From Candidatus Giovannonibacteria bacterium RIFCSPLOWO2_02_FULL_43_54 (lineage in GTDB: Bacteria; Patescibacteriota; Minisyncoccia; UBA11713; 2-01-FULL-45-33): a stretch of DNA of 36,636 nucleotides. The notes below the pieces were generated by a model that saw nothing but the letters and a program-made list of their open reading frames with translations, had not been told where the DNA came from and searched no databases. Both the position numbers and the translations under genes were made by a program. Positions 30,668 to 36,636 of the stretch are shown here, piece after piece (position 1 is the stretch's first letter; each line of letters opens with the position of its first letter). The DNA lies in contig MFIK01000045.1 of NCBI GenBank assembly GCA_001778875.1, forward strand, positions 1 through 36,636. Direction: 5' to 3'.

Positions 30668-32317
30668 CTAAGAAAGATACATCGGCAGAAAAAGTGGTGG
30701 CTTGAACGAAAAGCTCAGCGACTGTATTGAAACCCAATTTAACAGATTCCATGGTCCGCCCACCTTACTATTTGTGCCGGATTTTCTGTCGCCTGAAAAT
30801 GGCTGCTTACCTACATACGCGCCGGTAGTCATGGTGTTATAGAAATTTCCAGCTCTTACGCGCATACACGCCTCTTCAAAAAGATACATGTTGTTTGTAT
30901 GCACGGCACCGGTTAATGCGTACTTAGATGTCTTATCGCAGATGTCAAAGACATTGTTTTTATAATTTTTTTTTGGTAGCACGCAAACGGTCAGAACCGG
31001 TCCGAAGATTTCTTCTTCCATTGTTCTATAAAATGGATCCTTAGTAACTATCAGTGCCGTGTCAACAAAATAACCGACAGCGCTATTTTTTGCGAATCCT
31101 GACGGGAATACAAGTACTTCTTCAAGTTTATCTTGCTCAACATCTAGCAAGGCCTGATCGATATAGGCATTAATATTGTCTTGTGCTTTCGCGTTAATGA
31201 CAGCACCCATAAATTTGCTGAAATCTGCAATGTCACCGGTGCGTAAGGCGCTCATTGATTTAATTAAATGATGGCGAAGCTCGAGCCACTTTTTTTCGTC
31301 AACATACACGCGCGATGTCGCTGAACATTTCTGGCCCTGATAGCCCAACGCTCCCCTCCAAATCATTTCGGCAGATTTGCGCGCGTTGTAATCAGGGAAA
31401 ACAATAACAGGATTTTTTCCGCCAGTTTCACCAACTAGTCGAGGATATCCTTTATATTTTTGCTTGCCAACATTTAGTCCGACATGACTCCAGATATCTT
31501 CAAACACCCCGGTGCTACCGGTAAAATGTACACCCGATAATTCGTTGTGTTCTAACACAACCTCTGAAATCGTTCCTGAATTTCCTTGGACTACAGAGAG
31601 AACATCTTTCGGCAATCCCGCCTCAAGAAGAATTTTTAACAAAACATGAAATGAGTAGACTGTGTCGGAACATGGCTTTATAACGACTACGTTTCCCATT
31701 ATCAATGGCGCGCAAGGCAAATTACAGGCGATTGCCGCGAAATTAAACGGCGGAATTGCGTATACAAAACCCTCGAGAGGTCTAAAATTTACGGTGTTTG
31801 CAGAATCAATACAGTTGTCGGGTTGTTGCGCATAAATTTCATGAGCCCATTTGCAGTTAAACTTTAAAAAATCAATTGCTTCTTGCACATCAATTGATGC
31901 TTCATGAGGGTTTTTTGAAAGGTCTTCCATTACCGCTGCGGTCATTTCAACAAAATATTTTGTTTCCAAAAGCCGCGCAGCATTTTCAAAAATTAAAAGC
32001 CTATTTCTCCATGGGAGCGATTGCCATTTTTTTCTCGCGCGTAGAACGGTTTTAATCGCCCACATAACATGCTCGGGGCTTGCTTTACAATAACGAGCTA
32101 AGAGGCGACTCATGTCATGAGGAGGTATGCAATTGCCTAACTCTTTAGTTCTAACCGGTCCGTTAATCCACAACGGCAGAATTTTTACATTGCTATTATT
32201 ACGGCGTATTTCGTCTAATTTTGCTAATAGCTCTTCTTTCTTTTGGGAACCTTTTTCAAAACCCACATAAGGCGAGTTTCCCGGTTTTCTAACTTGTGGC
32301 AACGCGTTTAATTGCAT
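30668..32317 (-). CDS. 1-pyrroline-5-carboxylate dehydrogenase (long ALDH4A1-like form)
   Basis: A 549-residue aldehyde dehydrogenase oxidising glutamate-semialdehyde/P5C to glutamate with NAD(P), the second step of proline breakdown. Catalytic Cys331 lies in YQGQKCSATSR and the general base Glu297 in LVGETGGKNP. The cofactor-site segments RPLEGFVYAIPPFNF and VVVIKPCSDTVYS are present, as is EEIFGPVLTV. The RPLEGFVYAI and GQKCSATSR phrases and the length match the eukaryote-like stand-alone P5CDH, not the PutA domain. GGAGG lies just before the ATG. No proline dehydrogenase is in the window. Amino-acid catabolism is unusual beside such reduced housekeeping genes, so lateral acquisition is plausible. 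It is the second gene after 32330-32626. Confidence 0.85.
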   Translation of the reverse strand: MQLNALPQVRKPGNSPYVGFEKGSQKKEELLAKLDEIRRNNSNVKILPLWINGPVRTKELGNCIPPHDMSRLLARYCKASPEHVMWAIKTVLRARKKWQSLPWRNRLLIFENAARLLETKYFVEMTAAVMEDLSKNPHEASIDVQEAIDFLKFNCKWAHEIYAQQPDNCIDSANTVNFRPLEGFVYAIPPFNFAAIACNLPCAPLIMGNVVVIKPCSDTVYSFHVLLKILLEAGLPKDVLSVVQGNSGTISEVVLEHNELSGVHFTGSTGVFEDIWSHVGLNVGKQKYKGYPRLVGETGGKNPVIVFPDYNARKSAEMIWRGALGYQGQKCSATSRVYVDEKKWLELRHHLIKSMSALRTGDIADFSKFMGAVINAKAQDNINAYIDQALLDVEQDKLEEVLVFPSGFAKNSAVGYFVDTALIVTKDPFYRTMEEEIFGPVLTVCVLPKKNYKNNVFDICDKTSKYALTGAVHTNNMYLFEEACMRVRAGNFYNTMTTGAYVGKQPFSGDRKSGTNSKVGGPWNLLNWVSIQSLSFSFKPPLFLPMYLS

Positions 32318-32329
32318 TTTTCCTCCTTG

Positions 32330-32626
32330 TTAACAATTGCCGTCCGTTCCGGACTGGCCTTTAAGGTCAAACAAATCAAAGCCTTTCGGTGACACTTTTT
32401 TGTCTTGCTCATCTGAACCGTAATAATCGTCCTCGTGAATAAGGCCGGCCGGAAAACTGTGCGGAGCGATGGCGTGTACTATGAAAGTGTCGCGGATCGA
32501 TTCTACATGCCCTTTTAGAAGATCGGCTTTGGTGGGTTCGTGCAGGAAATCGCAGTGCATTTTCAGCCAATTTTCAAAGTTCTTTCTGGATTCCTCAAGC
32601 ATATTTTCAGTCATAACATTACACAT
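32330..32626 (-). CDS. Hypothetical 98-residue protein upstream of P5C dehydrogenase
   Basis: A soluble acidic protein with no signal peptide or membrane helix. It reads as a helix (ESRKNFENWLKMHCDFLHEP), then GHVESIRDTFIVHAIAPHSF, a loop with DDYYGS, and a Gly/Asp-rich tail ending in GNC. I recognise no family. It has GGAGG (32631-32635) 5 nt before the start and a consensus promoter upstream, and it ends 12 bp before the P5CDH start. The two form an operon. A regulatory or accessory role in the same pathway is a guess from position only. Confidence 0.65.
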   Translation of the reverse strand: MCNVMTENMLEESRKNFENWLKMHCDFLHEPTKADLLKGHVESIRDTFIVHAIAPHSFPAGLIHEDDYYGSDEQDKKVSPKGFDLFDLKGQSGTDGNC

Positions 32627-32655
32627 AAAGCCTCCTTTTTGGCTTATCTGGCTTT

Positions 32656-32683
32656 AATATAGCTCCGCAAAATATGTTGTCAA
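32656..32683 (-). promoter_or_regulatory. Sigma70-type promoter of the P5CDH operon
   Basis: On the minus strand: TTGACA (32678-32683), 16-bp spacer, TATATT (32656-32661), then a leader of about 25 nt with GGAGG. It is divergent from leuS, whose ATG is at 32716. Confidence 0.85.
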
Positions 32684-32715
32684 TGAGCCAGAAAACTGCT
32701 ATTTTTAAATAATAT

Positions 32716-35700
32716 ATGATTCCATATGATCATAAAAAGATAGAAAAGAAGTGGCAGAGGTTTTGGGAGCAAAAAAAACTCTACAAAACTTCCGACAGCG
32801 CGGAAGAAAAGGATAATTTTTACGCTTTGGTTGAGTTCCCGTACCCTTCGGGTAATTTGCATACCGGGCATTGGTATGCTTTTTCTGTACCGGACATTTT
32901 TGTGCGAAAAAAAAGAATGGAAGGAAAAAATATTTTATTTCCCATCGGGTTTGACGCTTTTGGATTGCCGGCGGAGAATGCCGCGATAAAACGCGGGTTC
33001 GACCCGAAAAAATGGACATATGAAAATATTGATTATATGCGACGCCAACTTCGGTCCATGGGCGCGTCTTTTGACTGGAGCCGTGAAGTTATTACCGCGG
33101 ATCAGGAATATTATAAATGGACGCAGTGGATATTTTTGCAGTTTTTTAAAAAAGGATTGGCGTACCGGGCGGAAACCGCGGTCAACTGGTGCCCGAAAGA
33201 CAAAACCGTGCTCGCGAATGAACAGGTTGCAGCAGGTAAATGCGAAAGATGCGGAGCGGAGGTTGAGCAGAGGCAAATGAGACAGTGGATGCTCCGAATC
33301 ACGGATTACGCCGAGAGATTGCTTTCAGGTTTGGATAAACTGAACTGGAAAGACGAAATTAAGCAGGCGCAAAGGAATTGGATAGGAAAAAGCGAGGGCG
33401 CAGAGATTGAGTTTGAAATTAAAAATGGCATAGCATCGTCTTACGTGTTGCTTCATGGATATACCGGTTCTCCAAATGATAACTTTTTTCCGTGGCTTAA
33501 AAAGACACTGGAAAATCGGGGCGCAAAAGTTTATGCGCCAAAATTACCGAATACAGATGACCCGCGCGTCTATGATCAAGCGGCAGAAGTTTTGAAATCT
33601 GTGCCGTTTAATAAAGATACTGTTATTGTCGGCCATAGTTTAGGGAGCGTTGTTGCGTTAAAAATAATTGAACAGCTAAAAGTGCCTGTTAGGAAAACAA
33701 TAATAGTAGCCGGTTTCACTGAAAATAAATTTATAGACGAGCCGTTTGAAGTGCACACATTTGACTGGAAATTTAATGTGAAAAAAATCAGACAAAATGC
33801 CGGCAAAGTCTGTATTTTGAGAGACACAATTGATGATGTGGTGCCGCAATTTCAGGCTGAAAACATAAAAAAATTAATTGGGGGTAAAATATTTGATTTC
33901 ACCGCTTCAGAGCCGCATGCTTCCGGAAAAATAGAGCCAGAAATTTTAAGACACTGTATTGATTCTGTCCGTGTTTTCACTACGCGACCCGATACGCTAT
34001 TCGGGGCAACATATGTGGTTTTGGCTCCGGAGCATGAGCTTGTACAGAGTCTAGACTCTAGAATCGAGAATTTAGAAGAGGTAAAAAAATATATCGGAGA
34101 AGCCAAAAGGAAAACTCCGTTACAACGACAACAAGAAACCAAAGAAAAAACGGGAGTTGAGTTAAAAGGTGTTAAGGCGATAAATCCCACAAGCAAAGAA
34201 GAGATTCCGGTCTGGATTGCGGATTATGTTTTGTCGGGCTACGGGACCGGCGCAATAATGGCAGTTCCCGCGCACGACGAACGCGATTTTGAATTTGCTT
34301 CGAAATTTGGTCTGCCGATAAAACATGTGGTTATTCCTTCGGTGGTTGATCACGTAAATCCTCCCCGGCCCGATAAATCCTCAAAGACAAGAATTAATGT
34401 GCACGCATTGGTCTATGATCCGGTAAATAAAAAATATTTGATAATTAGAAACAAAAAATTCGGCTGGGACACAGTTGTCATCGGTGGGGTGGAAGAAGGC
34501 GAAAAAGCGATCAGCGCGGCACTCCGCGAGCTAATGGAAGAAACCGGCTATGTTGACCTGGAATTTAAACGGATTTTGGGAGGGCCGGCGAAAGCGGTGT
34601 ATTTTGCGAAGCATAAAGATGAAAATAGGATAGCAATTACAACCGCGGTATATTTTGAATTAAAAAGCGATAAGCGCGTCGCAATAGCTGAAGATGGAGA
34701 GAACGAAGGAAATGAAATATTGTGGATAGACGCCAAGGATTTTGTCCCAGGAAAAATGGTCAATTCCGAATTGCCTTATTGGTTGGAAAGATTAAAGGCC
34801 GGGACGAATATGGCGTATGCGGGTAATGGGGCGTTAATTAATTCCGGAAAATTCGAAGGAATGGATTCCGAAGATGCTAAGAAAAAAATAACAGAATTTG
34901 TCGGAGGGGAAATTAAAACTCAATATAAGCTTCGCGACTGGGTGGTTTCGCGCCAGCGCTATTGGGGCGTGCCGATACCGATAATTTATTGTGAAAAATG
35001 CGGAGTATCTGCCGTGTCTGAAAAAGATCTGCCGGTTAAATTACCTGATATAAAAGATTATTTGCCGACAGGAGAAGGCAAGTCGCCATTGGCCAAGGCA
35101 ACTAAGTGGCTAAGCGTTAAGTGTCCGGTATGTGGAGGAAATGCTGAAAGAGAAACAGACACTTTGGACACGTTTGTGGATTCTTCATGGTATTTCCTCC
35201 GATATTGCGATCCGAAAAATAAAAAAAGTTTTGCCGATGCAGAAAAAATGTCGGCATGGATGCCGGTTGACCTTTATTCGGGGGGGGCGGAGCACACAAC
35301 CATACACCTTTTGTATTCGCGTTTTTGGTACAAAGCAATGTATGATTTGGGCTTACTTGGCGGCGAAGCCGCCAAGTTGGGAGACCCGTCTCGCCTAGGC
35401 GAAGCCGAGGCGGATGAGCCGTATAGTGAGAGAAGAAATCGAGGGATAATTTTGGGGCCGGATGGGCAGAAAATGTCCAAATCCAAGGGTAATGTCATAG
35501 ACCCGGATGAATATGTTGCAAAGTTCGGAAGCGACACCGTACGTATGTATTTAGCGTTTATCGGCCCATACAGCGAGGCTGGCTCATACCCATGGGACCC
35601 GCACGGCATTTTGGGAATACGCCGATTTTTGGACAGGGTGTGGGCGATGGCGAGCACAAAAAATTTGCTGAAGGCAGAGGTTTTTCAAGACTTTTCGCAG

Positions 35701-36261
35701 CGTGACGGCGCGAGACTTAGCAATTCGCCAGCAGGCGAATATGCGGGTCTTGAAAAATCTGCTGCTGAGGCAAGTATTGTACGAACCATAAACAAAACAA
35801 TCAAACAAGTTTCGGAAAATATTGAGGATTTTAAATTTAATACTGCGATATCGGCGATGATGATTTTATTGAATGAAGTGGAGAAACAGTCTGATGCCAT
35901 AAGCCATAAGCAATATGTCGAGTTTCTCAAAATCCTTGCTCCGTTTGCACCGCATTTAACCGAAGAAATTTGGCAAAAAATGAACAAGTCCGCCAAAGGC
36001 GGACCAGCCAAGGGCTGGAAATCAATCCATTTGGAAAAATGGCCGGAATATGATCCGAAGATGCTGGAAGAGGAAAATTATGATCTTGTTGTCCAGATAA
36101 ACGGCAAAACGCGCGACAAATTCAGCGTGTCGGTAAATATTTCGCAAAGCGAAGCCGAGCACTTGACTTTAGCGCGTGAAAAAGTTAAACTTGCGCTAGA
36201 CAATAAACAACTGCGAAAAATTATTTTTGTGCCGAAACGGCTCATCAATATCGTGGTTTAG
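32716..36261 (+). CDS. leuS: Leucyl-tRNA synthetase with inserted alpha/beta-hydrolase and Nudix domains
   Basis: Charges tRNA-Leu. It has 1181 aa, against ~800-870 typical of bacterial LeuRS. HTGH is at 49-52, KMSKS at 919-923, and editing-domain landmarks are TRPDTLFG (423-430) and GTGAIMAVPAHDERD (to 524). Between WIGKSEGAEIEFEI and VRVFTTRPDT, about 237-415, is a complete RBBP9/YdeN-like serine hydrolase: HGYTGS (from H247), nucleophile S308 in GHSLGS, Asp in RDTIDD and His in SEPHAS. Between LPIKHVVIP and ALINSGKFEG, about 542-700, is a complete Nudix domain. Its box runs from G590 to Y612 (GGVEEGE, then RELMEETGY). All catalytic residues of both are kept. Palindromes add small insertions at 35355-35412 and 35988-36004. 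The function of the fused enzymes is unknown; clean-up of misacylation or adenylate by-products is inference. No SD before the start. Confidence 0.95.
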   Translation: MIPYDHKKIEKKWQRFWEQKKLYKTSDSAEEKDNFYALVEFPYPSGNLHTGHWYAFSVPDIFVRKKRMEGKNILFPIGFDAFGLPAENAAIKRGFDPKKWTYENIDYMRRQLRSMGASFDWSREVITADQEYYKWTQWIFLQFFKKGLAYRAETAVNWCPKDKTVLANEQVAAGKCERCGAEVEQRQMRQWMLRITDYAERLLSGLDKLNWKDEIKQAQRNWIGKSEGAEIEFEIKNGIASSYVLLHGYTGSPNDNFFPWLKKTLENRGAKVYAPKLPNTDDPRVYDQAAEVLKSVPFNKDTVIVGHSLGSVVALKIIEQLKVPVRKTIIVAGFTENKFIDEPFEVHTFDWKFNVKKIRQNAGKVCILRDTIDDVVPQFQAENIKKLIGGKIFDFTASEPHASGKIEPEILRHCIDSVRVFTTRPDTLFGATYVVLAPEHELVQSLDSRIENLEEVKKYIGEAKRKTPLQRQQETKEKTGVELKGVKAINPTSKEEIPVWIADYVLSGYGTGAIMAVPAHDERDFEFASKFGLPIKHVVIPSVVDHVNPPRPDKSSKTRINVHALVYDPVNKKYLIIRNKKFGWDTVVIGGVEEGEKAISAALRELMEETGYVDLEFKRILGGPAKAVYFAKHKDENRIAITTAVYFELKSDKRVAIAEDGENEGNEILWIDAKDFVPGKMVNSELPYWLERLKAGTNMAYAGNGALINSGKFEGMDSEDAKKKITEFVGGEIKTQYKLRDWVVSRQRYWGVPIPIIYCEKCGVSAVSEKDLPVKLPDIKDYLPTGEGKSPLAKATKWLSVKCPVCGGNAERETDTLDTFVDSSWYFLRYCDPKNKKSFADAEKMSAWMPVDLYSGGAEHTTIHLLYSRFWYKAMYDLGLLGGEAAKLGDPSRLGEAEADEPYSERRNRGIILGPDGQKMSKSKGNVIDPDEYVAKFGSDTVRMYLAFIGPYSEAGSYPWDPHGILGIRRFLDRVWAMASTKNLLKAEVFQDFSQRDGARLSNSPAGEYAGLEKSAAEASIVRTINKTIKQVSENIEDFKFNTAISAMMILLNEVEKQSDAISHKQYVEFLKILAPFAPHLTEEIWQKMNKSAKGGPAKGWKSIHLEKWPEYDPKMLEEENYDLVVQINGKTRDKFSVSVNISQSEAEHLTLAREKVKLALDNKQLRKIIFVPKRLINIVV
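34046..34059. repeat. 14-bp palindrome in leuS
   Basis: AGAGTCTAGACTCT, read as QSLDSR just after the editing-domain APEHEL segment, a point of variable length in LeuRS. Confidence 0.6.
35355..35377. repeat. In-frame palindrome in leuS, family A
   Basis: ACTTGGCGGC-GAA-GCCGCCAAGT: a perfect 10-bp stem, read as LGGEAAKL. It has the same outer arms and the same reading phase as the two argS palindromes (LGSSASK, LGNPVSK). Confidence 0.95.
35392..35412. repeat. Second in-frame palindrome in leuS
   Basis: CGCCTAGGC-GAA-GCCGAGGCG (one mismatch), 14 bp after the family A copy and with the same GAA loop, read as RLGEAEA. Together the two add about 18 residues before the EPYSERRNRG segment leading to KMSKS. 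Confidence 0.85.
35896..35916. repeat. Heptamer repeat GCCATAA in leuS
   Basis: GCCATAA-GCCATAA-GCAATAT, in frame as AISHKQY in the anticodon-binding domain. The unit is one base different from GCCGTAA at 16915 in ileS. Confidence 0.7.
35988..36004. repeat. In-frame palindrome in leuS, family B
   Basis: GTCCGCC-AAA-GGCGGAC, read as SAKGGP. The core TCCGCC-nnn-GGCGGA is shared with metG 29736-29750. Confidence 0.9.
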
Positions 36262-36269
36262 GAGGTTTT

Positions 36270-36518
36270 GTGGGATTTGTCTTTATAGTTGCGGGACTGA
36301 TTGGTCTTGCTGTAGCATTGTATTGGCCACGCCCTTTTGACGTATCAGGAGAAACAAGAAACCGAATGACGCAAAAAGATTTTGATGAATTAGTCGAAAA
36401 ATTATTGCGTTGCCCGATGATGTATAAAGGTTTGGTTTTCACGGAAGTTAAGCACGTCCAGCCGTTCTTAAAGGAAGAAATCGAAGAAGTTTTAAGACAA
36501 TATATAGATATAGTTTAA
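36270..36518 (+). CDS. Small protein with N-terminal membrane helix
   Basis: An 82-residue protein from GTG 36270, chosen because GGAGG (36261-36265) overlaps the leuS stop and lies 4 nt upstream. One helix at about 2-19 (FVFIVAGLIGLAVALYW) is followed by a soluble part. This includes DFDELVEKLLRCPMMYKGLV and an acidic helix KEEIEEVLRQYI. Translation is probably coupled to leuS. No family recognised. An intrinsic terminator follows the stop. Confidence 0.65.
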   Translation: MGFVFIVAGLIGLAVALYWPRPFDVSGETRNRMTQKDFDELVEKLLRCPMMYKGLVFTEVKHVQPFLKEEIEEVLRQYIDIV

Positions 36519-36520
36519 TG

Positions 36521-36549
36521 CCCCGACTTTGTGTCGGGGTTTAATTTTT
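36521..36549 (+). terminator. Intrinsic terminator of the leuS unit
   Basis: CCCCGAC (36521-36527) and GTCGGGG (36533-36539), followed by TTTAATTTTT. Confidence 0.9.
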
Positions 36550-36587
36550 GTTTCGAATATGCTACATTTTTGTGAGATTTTCTTTGA

Positions 36588-36636
36588 ATGATCATGGAAA
36601 ACTTTTGGAGAGATGCGCAAAAATTGCCGAACATCA
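36588..36636 (+). CDS. Start of a gene cut by the window edge
   Basis: An open frame MIMENFWRDAQKLPNI runs off the end of the window. TGCTACATT (about 36560-36568), identical to the box before glyS, lies 20 nt upstream. ATG 36594 is an alternative start. There is too little sequence to identify the product. Confidence 0.4.
   Translation, partial: MIMENFWRDAQKLPNI

Overview
The window looks like a chromosomal segment of a Patescibacteria/CPR bacterium, probably of the Parcubacteria group. The evidence is tightly packed housekeeping genes, many start codons 5-7 nt after an extended -10 box with no Shine-Dalgarno (SD) sequence, an alpha2-type glycyl-tRNA synthetase, very small membrane proteins, and a serine recombinase whose reading frame runs antisense through a tRNA. 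TGA is used as a stop (metG, recO), so this is not a code-25 lineage. Nothing was searched against a database; the taxonomy is inference.

Layout. 1-3395: an AT-rich restriction-modification cassette (C-protein-like regulator plus a type IIG-like enzyme) between perfect 95-bp inverted repeats that each carry a 17-bp-stem hairpin. 3609-5781: a secreted Ig-like protein and apt. 5793-10660: an accessory island anchored at tRNA-Phe. A serine recombinase lies between 99-bp inverted repeats. Next to it is a second cassette of two membrane-protein genes between 90-bp inverted repeats, with scraps of the recombinase gene at its inner edges. Then follow GIY-YIG and SET-domain genes, more recombinase scraps, a candidate ~90-nt structured RNA with its own promoter and terminator, a small unknown gene and a decayed recombinase tail. 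10717-36636: mainly housekeeping genes. These include five aminoacyl-tRNA synthetases (argS, ileS, glyS, metG, leuS), rdgB, recO, an ABC exporter, an M16 peptidase, an AI-2E/PerM-type permease, a PaaX/Cas2-like regulator, tatD and a P5C dehydrogenase operon.

The most unusual content is in the synthetases. LeuRS (1181 aa) has a complete alpha/beta-hydrolase and a complete Nudix domain inserted in its editing region. IleRS (1143 aa) has a complete histidine-phosphatase domain inserted after its zinc-ribbon/catalytic segment. All three inserts keep their catalytic residues. Separately, argS, ileS, metG and leuS carry in-frame palindromes and heptanucleotide tandem repeats. One palindrome family (ACTTGG...CCAAGT) recurs in argS (twice) and leuS in the same reading frame and encodes LGxx(A/V)xK each time.

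How it fits together: synthetases, recO, rdgB, apt and tatD are informational and nucleotide housekeeping. The left third is accessory DNA built by repeated insertion and inverted duplication beside tRNA-Phe. Two initiation modes coexist: leaderless starts for most core genes, and strong SD sequences for several small membrane proteins and the P5C dehydrogenase operon.
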